The position numbers were made by a program, and so were the translations under genes. A stretch of DNA of 60,602 nucleotides from contig NZ_JAHREP010000014.1 of the NCBI RefSeq assembly GCF_019084545.1, positions 87,051 through 147,652 on the forward strand, read 5' to 3'. The notes below the pieces were generated by a model, which was not told the origin of the DNA, did not search any database, and saw only the letters and a program-made list of their open reading frames with translations. Below, one piece after another: positions 27,114 to 36,204 of the stretch (the stretch's first letter is position 1; each line of letters opens with the position of its first letter). This stretch comes from Marinobacterium ramblicola. GTDB lineage: Bacteria > Pseudomonadota > Gammaproteobacteria > Pseudomonadales > Balneatricaceae.

Positions 27114-28400
27114 ATGTATAGTCTAGAGGCAAAATATAGGATCTTAAGTGAGCGTTGGCCGGAGGTGGCCGCAAGGTTGGATATTAACTCTACCGAAGCT
27201 CGCACGGTGCTGGGTGATACACCTGAAACCGTTTTGGTGCATTCAGGACTCCATATATCCAGTGCTTTTGATCCTGAGAGGGAAGCTAATCTTCAGGCAG
27301 CGCGGGTTCCTGTTGAGAGCTCAACTGTGTCGGTATATGGCGTTGGCTCAGGCTACCTCGTGCAGACGTTACTTGAGCGGCCGCAGGTGAGGAAGCTGAA
27401 TCTCGTCTTCTTCAGTTACCAGCTATTGGCTGAATCAATGGCAACCTATCCCCATCGCTGGATAGAAGATCCTCGGGTCGAACTGCAATTTGGCGGAAGC
27501 GTAAAATATCCCCAGTTACCATTCGCAGCCGTATATGCAGAGTTGATGTCGGCTGAACCCGATGCTCTGCCTCTACGTGATCGTGTGTTGACTGAATTGA
27601 ATGAGGAATTCAGGCGTGCAGGTCTTGCTAGGCACTATGCCAAATTTGAGCGACCTAACCTGATTAATAATCGTAAAAATATGATATCGGATCCTGATGT
27701 CGCTTCCTTGTTTGGAGTGGCCTCCGGAGGCTGTGTTACGGTTGTTGCCGGAGGACCCTCCGCCGACTACTTTCTCGATAACATGGTCGAATCAGACTTT
27801 CTCATTGTTGTTTCCACAGCATTAAAAGGCGTTTTAAATAGAGGGTTGAAACCTGATGTGGTTGTCGCAATCGATGGGCATAAAGAGCTACTCAGGCATT
27901 TCGACACGGTTGGTCCTTATTGTAAGCAATTGAATAAAGCTATTTTGGCTTACGCGCCTGTTATTCAGCCTTTTATTGTTGATTCATGGCCAGGCTTCCG
28001 CTGTGCATTCTACTTGGAAAACACGCTGTTTTCGGAGATCCGAAAACAGGTTCTCCGTTCGGTGCTATTTTGCTCAGGTACAGTGACTCATTGTGCCGTT
28101 GATTTGGCTGTCAAGATGGGAGCTGAGGAGGTGCGCTTGGTCGGAGCTGATTTTGGCTTTCCAGGAGGCTTTTCCCACGCCGAGCAGACCGATCACCGCC
28201 AGCAGCAGGTTGGGGAGACTCAAGTCATGTCAGGCGCAGGGGTGCTTATTGATTCCACTCCGGCGTTAGTCGGTTACTTGCGGGATCTCGAGGCCTATAT
28301 CGAACTTAATCCTGACGTACGTTTCGTGCAGATGTCGAATCTCGGAGCTGCCATTGCGGGTGCAAAAATATTTGACTGGAACAGCATATGCGAAACCTAA
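27114..28400 (+). CDS. Motility accessory factor Maf (DUF115 flagellin glycosyltransferase candidate), short form
   Basis: Maf proteins transfer nonulosonic acids such as pseudaminic acid to flagellin Ser/Thr. The start ATG at 27114 follows a run of nine G, which serves as Shine-Dalgarno sequence; the frame also extends upstream into the fliC terminator, which is unlikely to be translated. The 428-residue product has the DUF115 core: CVTVVAGGPSADYFLDNMV, RGLKPDVVVAIDGHKELLRH, then FCSGTVTHCAVDLAVKMGAE and EVRLVGADFGFPGGFSHAEQ. It follows fliC directly, the usual place for a Maf gene, and overlaps the next small gene by 13 bases. Confidence 0.9.
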   Translation: MYSLEAKYRILSERWPEVAARLDINSTEARTVLGDTPETVLVHSGLHISSAFDPEREANLQAARVPVESSTVSVYGVGSGYLVQTLLERPQVRKLNLVFFSYQLLAESMATYPHRWIEDPRVELQFGGSVKYPQLPFAAVYAELMSAEPDALPLRDRVLTELNEEFRRAGLARHYAKFERPNLINNRKNMISDPDVASLFGVASGGCVTVVAGGPSADYFLDNMVESDFLIVVSTALKGVLNRGLKPDVVVAIDGHKELLRHFDTVGPYCKQLNKAILAYAPVIQPFIVDSWPGFRCAFYLENTLFSEIRKQVLRSVLFCSGTVTHCAVDLAVKMGAEEVRLVGADFGFPGGFSHAEQTDHRQQQVGETQVMSGAGVLIDSTPALVGYLRDLEAYIELNPDVRFVQMSNLGAAIAGAKIFDWNSICET

Positions 28401-28639
28401 TTGAACAGGCTGATGCCATATTTGAAAGCTTGGTTTCCGGGCAGATTGCAAAAGGGTTTGAACTTTATCCAGATTTTATTGATGCGTTTATTAATACATT
28501 GACTGATAGTGAGATACTATCCTTTCAGCCTCTATTGCAGGAGATGTTGAAGGCTCAAGAGGAGAAAAATGTCGTATGGCTAGCTGATTTATTAGCATAT
28601 TTATTGATTCCAGCTCTAAAAGAGCTGCACCCGAGATAA
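28388..28639 (+). CDS. Small uncharacterised protein linked to Maf
   Basis: I do not recognise this 83-residue product. It is acidic to neutral, apparently helical, without signal peptide or membrane segment, and contains Phe/Leu-rich stretches (FIDAFINTLTDSEILSFQPL). The 13-base overlap with maf and the matching strand suggest translational coupling and a function with Maf, for example as a partner or chaperone. The frame could in principle be chance, but length, codon use and coupling make a real gene more likely. Confidence 0.7.
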   Translation: MRNLIEQADAIFESLVSGQIAKGFELYPDFIDAFINTLTDSEILSFQPLLQEMLKAQEEKNVVWLADLLAYLLIPALKELHPR

Positions 28640-28692
28640 AAGCATTTCGAGTGCATTTTTTCAAAGAGCTTATTACATGGGTCCTAAGTGGC

Positions 28693-31152
28693 TTAGTCGT
28701 TATCGAGGAGGGGGAACTCCGATAAAAGCCGCTTAGCAGCCAAATTGTCTGGCTGATGATGAAGCGCTTCCTCCAGAACGATTCGCGCTGCTTTGAACTC
28801 TGAGATAGAGATATAAATATCAGCCAAGTTGAGAAGGTTGTAAGTGTCGTTCGGGAAAAATTCGTAGTGGCGGGTCATGCTCTCTATTGCACCGGCCAAA
28901 TCGCCCGCGGTTCTCTGGAACTTTCCATAATGCTTCAGATAGTGCGGCGAAATGAGGGATAGGCACTCGATTGCCTGAAGTGTCTGCGCATGGTTTTTCT
29001 CGGCACTACTGATAGCGAGCACGCGTTGTAAAGATGCTTCCATGATATCCATATGCTGAGCTTCGATTATGCTTTGATGCTCTCTAATCGCATCCTGATT
29101 GTGGCCTTCCAGCTCTGCAATGTACGCTTTGATCAGTGAGGTGTACCCCGAGTGAAACTCGGGTCGGTCGTTTGATTCAAGGAAGGAGAGAATGCTTTTT
29201 AGCTCCTCTATTCGATTTCGCTGCAGCATGCGAGTGGCTTTATCAACCAGTTGGTGGGGGGTCGCGCCTCCGTTGCAGCGTGCCTGGTCTGCGGACTCTG
29301 CTTTGAGTGTCAGGCTTTCGAATTCGCCCTTCATTTTGCTCCGCAGCTCTTCGATAGTATTGAGATCAAAATTAACCTTATGGTTTTTTAGCCAGGTTTC
29401 TGCTCGCAGGAAGGCGCTCTCTTTTATCCAGCCTTTGCAGAGTGCATCGATGTTTGGAGAGATACTCAGTTCCTCCAAACGCAGAGAAATTTTGTCGCCG
29501 ACAAATTCAAGGAGTTGAATAACTTCTTTGAGAATGTGGCTAAATGTACCAAAATAACGCTTTCCAAAATCGAGAATATCGATATGTGTCCATTGATCGG
29601 TGTCTTTATGGTTGGTGTCGGCCAGAAACTCTCCCAGACCATACACTTTACAAAAGCGCATCATCGGCGGTGAAAGTGACTCTATTTCAGCTTCATAGGT
29701 ATTGAGTTTCTGCTGTATCTCCGGATTGATGCTACCGTTTTGGGTTAGCAATAGAGGGCTCAACTCTTTAGCCTTATCAGCAGCAGCCTGTGCTTTCATA
29801 AAACTCTGCTGTACGCTACCAAGCTGTTCTCGTAATGCCAATAAATAGAGATGCCGTTGTTCAGGCGTAGGACTGGAAACCTTCACCGAAACCTTTTGCG
29901 TGGGTGGGAAGGTAAGCTGGTTTGTTGATATGTAGTCGATACCGTTAATGTGTGCGGCATTTCCTGAGAGGTTGATTAACTGGATGTCATGCTCATGGGC
30001 TGAGGCAGCCTGAGCTTCAAGTGCCTCGATAGCGGCGAAGTAGTCAGGTGATGTATCCGCTTCTTCACCCAAATTTGTTTTTACCCGACGTGTATCTGAA
30101 CGTAAAGATGGGCCGCTTGAGGCTTCATTACTGCCTTTGGCGTGGCTGAATCCTTGTTTGTCGAAACAGAGATCCAGTCCTGCGAACAGAATACGTGTGA
30201 AACCCATAGCGATTGCTGATGACAGCGCTACGTTGGTTACGGTAGGGCCATGCAGATCCAGGGTTGGCTCATTTAGATCACTCTCCCATGGAAGCCGAGT
30301 GCCTGAAAAGTAAACATTGGACTGCCATTGCGAGACGAGAAGGGGTTGGGCGTGGTTTGCTGCTATCAGCGGCACTTGCTCCGATAGCTGAAGTGCTTCC
30401 TTCGATACGTTAAATGCAATGTCTTGAGGGTCGACGTGTACAAAGAAATCAGGTGTAATTTTTTCCCTGATCAAAATTTTAGCGATTCTGGAGACCGCTA
30501 AAATGTAAATCTGCTCACGGTTTTGCCGAATCCACTCGAAATGATCGTTTAAAGATGGCCCAGCTGCCAGAATGAGTGCTGTTTGCTCCTTGTATTGCCC
30601 TTCAAGCACGCCCGATGATATTTGGTAGTCAGCAGCGTTCAACAGCTGGGTTTGTAAAAAGGCTTTTAGCCCGAGGGAGTAAGCCTGGCTCCAGCACAGA
30701 TTGATGCTCTTTTGTTCCGTATCCCAGATCAGCGGGCCGTAACATTTTGTGTAATCGGATTGAGCAGCGAGGGAGCGGTATACCCTGACACGGTCGAGAA
30801 AAGCGTATTCATTAAAATGAAAATCCTCGAGAGCGCGTTCCCATGAGTCGGGCGTCTCGATGCGTACTTGAGGATGAGGTTGCGTCTCTAGTCCAAGTCT
30901 CTCGATGATTTCGGGCAGTTCGATAAAGACGTAGCGGGTGTTATCGGGTTTGTCACTTTCTGATACGTATTGGCTCAGCAAACCTGAGTCGGTGCCGATG
31001 ATTAGGTATAGCACTTTGCTATCGAAGAGCACTCTTGAGAATCGCTGTTGCAGGACTTCTACAGCGGGCTGCCGGCTGAACTGGCTTTGATGAAGCTCTG
31101 TTAGATAGCGGTCGTTGAAGGCGTTGATCGTTACGTCTAATGAAACTGACAT
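28693..31152 (-). CDS. Motility accessory factor Maf (DUF115), long form with TPR tail
   Basis: The 819-residue product has the Maf layout. It has an N-terminal domain (about 1-200), then the DUF115 core: TALILAAGPSLNDHFEWIRQ, REKITPDFFVHVDPQD, TVTNVALSSAIAMGFTRILF and AGLDLCFDKQGFSHAKGSNE. A long helical part follows, ending in TPR-like repeats (about 690-815, NDTYNLLNLADIYISISEFK). It is likely a second nonulosonate-to-protein glycosyltransferase, distinct from the 428-residue one beside fliC. It lies on the minus strand, convergent with the small Maf-linked gene and divergent from the ACP-pse operon, so it has its own promoter in 31153-31376. Confidence 0.9.
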   Translation of the reverse strand: MSVSLDVTINAFNDRYLTELHQSQFSRQPAVEVLQQRFSRVLFDSKVLYLIIGTDSGLLSQYVSESDKPDNTRYVFIELPEIIERLGLETQPHPQVRIETPDSWERALEDFHFNEYAFLDRVRVYRSLAAQSDYTKCYGPLIWDTEQKSINLCWSQAYSLGLKAFLQTQLLNAADYQISSGVLEGQYKEQTALILAAGPSLNDHFEWIRQNREQIYILAVSRIAKILIREKITPDFFVHVDPQDIAFNVSKEALQLSEQVPLIAANHAQPLLVSQWQSNVYFSGTRLPWESDLNEPTLDLHGPTVTNVALSSAIAMGFTRILFAGLDLCFDKQGFSHAKGSNEASSGPSLRSDTRRVKTNLGEEADTSPDYFAAIEALEAQAASAHEHDIQLINLSGNAAHINGIDYISTNQLTFPPTQKVSVKVSSPTPEQRHLYLLALREQLGSVQQSFMKAQAAADKAKELSPLLLTQNGSINPEIQQKLNTYEAEIESLSPPMMRFCKVYGLGEFLADTNHKDTDQWTHIDILDFGKRYFGTFSHILKEVIQLLEFVGDKISLRLEELSISPNIDALCKGWIKESAFLRAETWLKNHKVNFDLNTIEELRSKMKGEFESLTLKAESADQARCNGGATPHQLVDKATRMLQRNRIEELKSILSFLESNDRPEFHSGYTSLIKAYIAELEGHNQDAIREHQSIIEAQHMDIMEASLQRVLAISSAEKNHAQTLQAIECLSLISPHYLKHYGKFQRTAGDLAGAIESMTRHYEFFPNDTYNLLNLADIYISISEFKAARIVLEEALHHQPDNLAAKRLLSEFPLLDND

Positions 31153-31376
31153 TCGTCTGCTCTGCGATAGATTTGTGGCTTGATCTTTTAGTGTGCCACA
31201 AATGGTCCTATATCTATAACTGCTGGCGCGGTACAGAATGCGGAAGGCGTTCTAGGCCTGAAGCAAGTGCTGGTGGGGAGGAGCCTTCCCTTACGCATTC
31301 AGTCCGACTAGCATCCTAGGCTCAGGGTCCACTTTGCCGCACACTTGCCTGCTTCTGATTAAGGTATAGAGTACAG

Positions 31377-31619
31377 ATGACTAGCAATATCGCACTTTAT
31401 GAAGTTTTTTCCACAGCTCTCAACATCCCGCTTGAAGAGGTGCACGAAGATCTAAAATACAACTCTATCCCTCAGTGGGATTCGGTCGCCCACATGACGC
31501 TGATTGCGGCACTGGAGGACCGATTCGATGTCATGCTCGATACCGATGACATTATCGATATGAGTTCAGTCAGCAAGGCGATTGAGATTTTAAGCAGATA
31601 CGGCATCGATTTTCAGTGA
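31377..31619 (+). CDS. Acyl carrier protein of the glycosylation island
   Basis: The 80-residue acidic product is an acyl carrier protein with the phosphopantetheine attachment serine S36 in QWDSVAHM, in the usual place, followed by the typical acidic helix (ALEDRFDVMLDTDDI). It is not beside fatty-acid genes but opens the pse operon, 21 bases before pseC. It probably carries an acyl group for the FabG-like, ligase, LuxE-like and LuxC-like proteins encoded 5-9 kb downstream. No strong Shine-Dalgarno sequence is visible. Confidence 0.93.
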   Translation: MTSNIALYEVFSTALNIPLEEVHEDLKYNSIPQWDSVAHMTLIAALEDRFDVMLDTDDIIDMSSVSKAIEILSRYGIDFQ

Positions 31620-31640
31620 TTCCTCGTAGTCGGAGAGGTA

Positions 31641-32831
31641 ATGACCACTAAGCTTATTCCATACGGGCGCCATAGTATTTCTGACGATGACATTGCAGCT
31701 GTCGTCGAAGTGATGAAGCACGGCAATCTAACGCAGGGAGATCGAGTACCGGTCCTCGAGCGTGCGTTAAGTGAGTATGTCAACGCACCCTACGTGACGC
31801 TGGTTAACTCGGCCACCTCTGCACTGCATCTGGCATGCAAGGCGTTAGGGGTTGCGTCGGGCGATCTTGTTTGGACCTCTCCTGTATCCTTTGTTGCAAG
31901 TGCAAACTGTGCGCGTTATTGCGGTGCCGATGTCGATTTTGTGGATATAGATCCCAAAACACTGAACCTTTCCCTCGATGCGCTGCAGGAGAAGCTTCTT
32001 CAGGCGAGAAGTAAAGGCAGATTGCCAAAGGTTATAGTGTGTGTTCATTTTGCCGGCCTGACTGTTGATATGCGCCGGTTGCGTCTATTGACCGCCGAAT
32101 ACGATATAGCGCTGGTTGAGGATGCCTCCCATGCGCTGGGAGCCGACTATGCGGGTGAAAAGGTGGGTGCGGGCCGCTACTCGGATGCGGTGGTTTTCAG
32201 CTTCCACCCGGTGAAAATGATTACGACCGCTGAGGGTGGGGCGGTGGTAACCCGTAACGAGACGCTGCACACAAGAGTTCGTCGTCTTCGCAGTCATGGT
32301 ATCGAGCGGGATATGCTCAAAATAGAGAACAAGGAACAGCCGCCTTGGTACTATGAGCAAGTGGAGCTTGGCTTTAACTTTCGTCTGAGCGATTTGCAGG
32401 CGGCGCTTGGGCTGTCTCAGTTGCAACGCCTGGACAAGATGGTTGTCCGAAGAAGGCAATTGGCTGCACAGTACGATCATAGTTTGCAGGGACTGCCTCT
32501 TGTGCTGCCGCCTCGGGGTAATGAGCCCGAAACATCCAGCTGTTGGCACTTATATCTGATTCGTCTTGAGGAGCCGGAGCTGCGATTGGCCTTGTATCAA
32601 TATCTGCATAAACATGGTATTGGGGTTCAAGTTCACTATATTCCGATCCATTTTCAACCTGACTATCGGCAGTTGGGATTCGAATATGGCCAGTTTCCTC
32701 AATCTGAGAATTACTACGAAAGGTGTCTGACGTTGCCGCTCTATCCGGATCTTACCGATGCTGAGCAGATGTATGTAGTGGAGCGAATAACGCGCTTTTT
32801 CAAGACGGTGGCTCGGAGTGACTCCCCATGA
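31641..32831 (+). CDS. pseC: UDP-4-keto-6-deoxy-AltNAc aminotransferase PseC
   Basis: PseC is the second pseudaminic acid enzyme. It uses PLP and glutamate to put an amino group on C4 of the 4-keto sugar made by PseB. The 396-residue product is a DegT/DnrJ/EryC1 family aminotransferase with the PLP lysine K192 in FHPVKMITTAEGG. The PLP-stacking/binding region is ALVEDASHALGA at about 157-168, and the substrate-binding start is MKHGNLTQGD. Length and the pseF-pseI-pseG-pseH neighbours separate it from other family members. It overlaps pseF by four bases (ATGA). Confidence 0.92.
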   Translation: MTTKLIPYGRHSISDDDIAAVVEVMKHGNLTQGDRVPVLERALSEYVNAPYVTLVNSATSALHLACKALGVASGDLVWTSPVSFVASANCARYCGADVDFVDIDPKTLNLSLDALQEKLLQARSKGRLPKVIVCVHFAGLTVDMRRLRLLTAEYDIALVEDASHALGADYAGEKVGAGRYSDAVVFSFHPVKMITTAEGGAVVTRNETLHTRVRRLRSHGIERDMLKIENKEQPPWYYEQVELGFNFRLSDLQAALGLSQLQRLDKMVVRRRQLAAQYDHSLQGLPLVLPPRGNEPETSSCWHLYLIRLEEPELRLALYQYLHKHGIGVQVHYIPIHFQPDYRQLGFEYGQFPQSENYYERCLTLPLYPDLTDAEQMYVVERITRFFKTVARSDSP

Positions 32832-33526
32832 CTCGCACGGTGGCAATTATTCCTGCGCGCGGGGGGAGCAAGCGCATTCCAAGAAAAAATATTCGAGATT
32901 TTGCAGGTCAGCCAGTGATTGCGTACTCGATCAAGGCGGCGCAGGAAAGCGGTGTTTGCGATCGAGTAATCGTTTCTACGGATGACGATGAGATTGCAGA
33001 TGTAGCGAGATCTTTCGGTGCTGAAATCCCCTTTATTCGCCCGCCGAGCTTGGCGGACGATCATACCGGCACGGGTGCTGTCGTTGAGCATGCAGTGCGT
33101 TGGCTTACGGAACGCGGCGCAGATCCCGAATTCGTATGTTGTATCTACGCAACGGCGCCGTTGATTAGCGCAGAGCGGCTTTCAGCCGCGTTTAAACTGT
33201 TGGAAGCGCAGCCTGATATGCTGCATGCGTTTAGTGTGGGGCGCTTCAGTTATCCGGTACATCGAGGGCTCTTGCGTGATGGTGACGGAGTTCGAATGCT
33301 ATACCCCGAACACCTGATGACAAGGTCTCAGGACCTGCCTGAAGTGTTGCATGATGCGGGGCAGTTCTATTGGTCCCGTTTGGGTCAGAAACCAAACGTT
33401 CCTATGTTCGGGCCATTATCGATCCCAATCTTGCTTCCCGACTGGCAGGTAAAGGATATCGATACTGAAGAAGATTGGCGTCATGCCGAAATACTCTACA
33501 AAGTAATACAGGCAGAACGGTCATAA
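32828..33526 (+). CDS. pseF: CMP-pseudaminic acid synthetase PseF
   Basis: PseF activates pseudaminic acid with CTP to CMP-Pse, the donor used by Maf. The 232-residue product shows the cytidylyltransferase signature IIPARGGSKRIPRKNI at the N terminus and later ATAPLISAERL and KDIDTEEDW. It starts within the last codons of pseC, and its stop shares a base with the start of pseI (TAATG), a tightly coupled arrangement. Confidence 0.93.
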   Translation: MTRTVAIIPARGGSKRIPRKNIRDFAGQPVIAYSIKAAQESGVCDRVIVSTDDDEIADVARSFGAEIPFIRPPSLADDHTGTGAVVEHAVRWLTERGADPEFVCCIYATAPLISAERLSAAFKLLEAQPDMLHAFSVGRFSYPVHRGLLRDGDGVRMLYPEHLMTRSQDLPEVLHDAGQFYWSRLGQKPNVPMFGPLSIPILLPDWQVKDIDTEEDWRHAEILYKVIQAERS

Positions 33527-34575
33527 TGAGTATTCGTTTGGGTAAGTATCTGGTAGGGCGGGGACAGCAGCCGTTCGTTATCGCGGAGTTGTCAGGTAAC
33601 CATGATCAGTCGCTAGATAAAGCATTGGCTTTGGTCGATGCCGCCGCACAGAGTGGTGTTCAGGCAATTAAACTGCAGACCTATACCGCCGATACGATGA
33701 CGTTGGACGTAGACAGCGGCGAGTTCTTTATCCGTGATACAGACAACCTTTGGCAAGGGCAGACGTTGCACCAGCTTTATGCCAAGGCTAACACGCCCTG
33801 GGAGTGGCATGCGCCAATATTCGAGCGAGCAAGGCAAAAGGGCTTGATTGCGTTCAGTACTCCTTTTGATGCTACGGCAGTAGAGTTTCTCGAGACTCTC
33901 GATGTCCCCTGTTACAAAATTGCATCTTTCGAGAACAATGACCTGCCACTAATTCGCAAGGTGGCGAAGACCGGCAAACCGATCATTTTGTCCACGGGAA
34001 TGGCTTCGGTCGGTGAGCTTGAGGAAGCGGTCAATTGCGCACGAGAGGCCGGCTGCAAAGATTTGATATTACTTAAGTGTACAAGTGCCTACCCGGCACC
34101 TGTTCATGAATCTAATCTGCTGACGCTTCCACATATGCAGGCGCTTTTCGGTTGCGCAGTTGGACTGTCCGATCATACGCTTGGGCTTGCAGTACCGATT
34201 ACAGCGGTGGCATTGGGCGCTTGCGTAATAGAAAAACATTTTGTGCTGGACCGAAACGAGGGCGGTGTTGATGCTGCCTTTTCCTTAGAGCCTGACGAGT
34301 TACGGCAGTTGGTCGAGCAGGCCGGGCAGGCGTTTGATGCACTCGGAGGTATCTGTTACGGAGGCGGTGCCAGCGAGCAGCCTTCGAAGAAATATCGCCG
34401 CTCTCTCTATATTGCCCGAGATATTAAAGCAGGGCAGCGTTTGAGTTCAGAAGATATCAAGTGCATACGGCCGGGGCTGGGGTTGGCTCCGAAACATTGG
34501 GATCGGGTGATTGGTCGCTGTGTGCGGGACGATGTCTGCAAGGGAACGCCTCTGGCTTGGTCGCTGCTGGAGTAG
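33526..34575 (+). CDS. pseI: Pseudaminic acid synthase PseI
   Basis: PseI condenses 2,4-diacetamido-2,4,6-trideoxy-L-altrose with phosphoenolpyruvate to pseudaminic acid. The 349-residue product is a NeuB-family TIM barrel (VIAELSGNHDQSLDKALALV at about 19-38; CYKIASFENND). The C-terminal antifreeze-like SAF domain is GQRLSSEDIKCIRPGLGL at about 305-322. The ATG at 33526 overlaps the pseF stop by one base; a longer frame from 33475 would run inside pseF and is less likely. It sits between pseF and pseG. Confidence 0.93.
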   Translation: MSIRLGKYLVGRGQQPFVIAELSGNHDQSLDKALALVDAAAQSGVQAIKLQTYTADTMTLDVDSGEFFIRDTDNLWQGQTLHQLYAKANTPWEWHAPIFERARQKGLIAFSTPFDATAVEFLETLDVPCYKIASFENNDLPLIRKVAKTGKPIILSTGMASVGELEEAVNCAREAGCKDLILLKCTSAYPAPVHESNLLTLPHMQALFGCAVGLSDHTLGLAVPITAVALGACVIEKHFVLDRNEGGVDAAFSLEPDELRQLVEQAGQAFDALGGICYGGGASEQPSKKYRRSLYIARDIKAGQRLSSEDIKCIRPGLGLAPKHWDRVIGRCVRDDVCKGTPLAWSLLE

Positions 34576-34580
34576 CGATC

Positions 34581-35612
34581 ATGAAGTTCGTTTTTCGTAT
34601 GGATGCCAGCATCAAGATGGGGGGCGGACACTGGCTGCGCTGCCTCGCGCTGGCCGATACTCTGCTGGCGAAGGGGCATCAAGTGTCCTTTGTCTACGCA
34701 GAGTCGATCCCTGCACTTTTAAAACGCGTTGAACAACGGCCGATTGCTTTGTTTGAACTCAGCGCATCGCGGGCAACCGAGCGGGATGCCCGTCTCACCG
34801 GGGAGTTGGTCCGTCGAGAATCTGCCGATTGGCTGATCCTTGATGGCTATCATTTCGATTCTAGCTATCGACAAGTGTTGTCGCTTTCGAGTGGAGTACG
34901 GTTACTGCTCATCGATGATTTGAATGATTCCGGCCCTCTGTACGTAGATGCCGTGCTTAACAGTACGATCTATGCCGAAGAGCTGTCTTACTCGGTCAGT
35001 GGCAACGCGTTTGATTCACCTTGTGATCTTCTTCTGGGGCCTAAGTATGTCTTGTTGCCGCAGGCTTACTACCGAGTTCCGGTATCTGATATGGCACAGC
35101 GCCGATATTTGTTTGTCAATTTTGGGGCCACAGATGCGGCAGGATTGACGCTTCCAGCATTGAAAATGTTGAATGAGCTTGGCTTCAGGGGGGATGTTTG
35201 TGTCGTCACTGGGCCGGCTATAAAGCAACACCTTGACGTATCTTCGCTCTGTCGTCGATACGGCTATACCCACTTACATGATCTCCCAGACCTTAGGAAT
35301 GTATTGGCGCAGAGTCGATTGGCGCTGACTGCAGCTGGTTCCACGCTGCACGAATTGGCCTTCATGGGTGTGCCAGCGGTGTTTTTGGTCGTGGCTGACA
35401 ACCAATTGCGCTCAGCGCGCTGCCATCAGGCTCGTGGCTGGTGCAATTGGTACGATGGTCGGGATGCTGAGGGGTTAAGGCGCGCAGTGACAGAGATAAT
35501 CAACTGGTGGAACGATAAGGATGAGCTGTATAAGCGTGCAACGCAGGCCTGTAGCCTCGTTGACGGTCATGGAGCCGAACGCGTAGCCGAGTACCTTCAG
35601 CAGTCGCGATAA
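34581..35612 (+). CDS. pseG: UDP-2,4-diacetamido-altrose hydrolase PseG
   Basis: PseG removes UDP from the diacetamido sugar before condensation by PseI. The 343-residue product has a GT-B-like fold with the N-terminal catalytic motif MGGGHWLRCLALA (the histidine is the likely general base). The C-terminal nucleotide-binding region is LRNVLAQSRLALTAAGSTLH, then ELAFMGVPAVFLVVADNQ. I use the ATG at 34581, five bases after the pseI stop; the longer frame overlaps pseI. Confidence 0.92.
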   Translation: MKFVFRMDASIKMGGGHWLRCLALADTLLAKGHQVSFVYAESIPALLKRVEQRPIALFELSASRATERDARLTGELVRRESADWLILDGYHFDSSYRQVLSLSSGVRLLLIDDLNDSGPLYVDAVLNSTIYAEELSYSVSGNAFDSPCDLLLGPKYVLLPQAYYRVPVSDMAQRRYLFVNFGATDAAGLTLPALKMLNELGFRGDVCVVTGPAIKQHLDVSSLCRRYGYTHLHDLPDLRNVLAQSRLALTAAGSTLHELAFMGVPAVFLVVADNQLRSARCHQARGWCNWYDGRDAEGLRRAVTEIINWWNDKDELYKRATQACSLVDGHGAERVAEYLQQSR

Positions 35613-35640
35613 CGGCCGATAACCTGTCAGAGGAGTTGTA

Positions 35641-36177
35641 GTGCGACCGATAAAGTTTGAGCGTTATGGTATCCGTCTCGAGTCGCTGGATAAAAATGAC
35701 ATCGAGATGGTGAGGCAATGGCGTAACGATCCTAAAATTTCCAGTCTCATGTTGAACCAGGAGTACATCTCTTCGGAGATGCAGCAGCTGTGGTTCGAGC
35801 GTATCCGGCGCGCAGAGGATCAATGCTATATGCTCGCCTACTTCAAGGGGGAACCTATAGGTGTTGTCTCCCTCATTGCGATAGATCCTGAAGCCGGGAG
35901 TTGCGAGCCGGGTCTTTATGTTTATGTCGACAAGTATCGCAATAACATTGTGCCGTTTTGCATGGCATTCGCGCTCAACGATCTGGCGTTTGAAGTATTT
36001 GGAATGAACAGACTTTATGCCAATGTGCTGGATGGAAACGTCGCTGCACTGCGGTTCAACGAAACTATGGGCTATCAACGTTGCTCCTCTGAAATCGAAG
36101 GGGTCAGCCGTTTCCGGCTTGAGCACGAAGCGTATTTGGCAGCACGTGATAAGATTGCGCGCTTTATTCGTTACTGA
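35641..36177 (+). CDS. pseH: GNAT N-acetyltransferase PseH
   Basis: PseH acetylates the C4 amino group made by PseC, using acetyl-CoA. The 178-residue product is a GNAT-fold protein: VRQWRNDPKISSLML near the N terminus, GEPIGVVSLIAIDPEAGSCE and LYVYVDKYRNNI in the core, and NRLYANVLDGNVAALRFNET near the C terminus. It starts at GTG 35641 behind GAGGAG. Its place after pseG completes the CMP-Pse set apart from pseB. An altered acyl donor is possible given the acyl cassette just downstream. Confidence 0.88.
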   Translation: MRPIKFERYGIRLESLDKNDIEMVRQWRNDPKISSLMLNQEYISSEMQQLWFERIRRAEDQCYMLAYFKGEPIGVVSLIAIDPEAGSCEPGLYVYVDKYRNNIVPFCMAFALNDLAFEVFGMNRLYANVLDGNVAALRFNETMGYQRCSSEIEGVSRFRLEHEAYLAARDKIARFIRY

Positions 36178-36204
36178 ATAAGTCACTTGGCGAGGATATG
36201 AGGC

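Noticed and set aside
31153-31376. Transposon scar between the long maf and the ACP gene
   Set aside because: Two similar CTAGG-containing stretches are present, but they are too short and imperfect to be terminal repeats, and no transposase fragment is seen.
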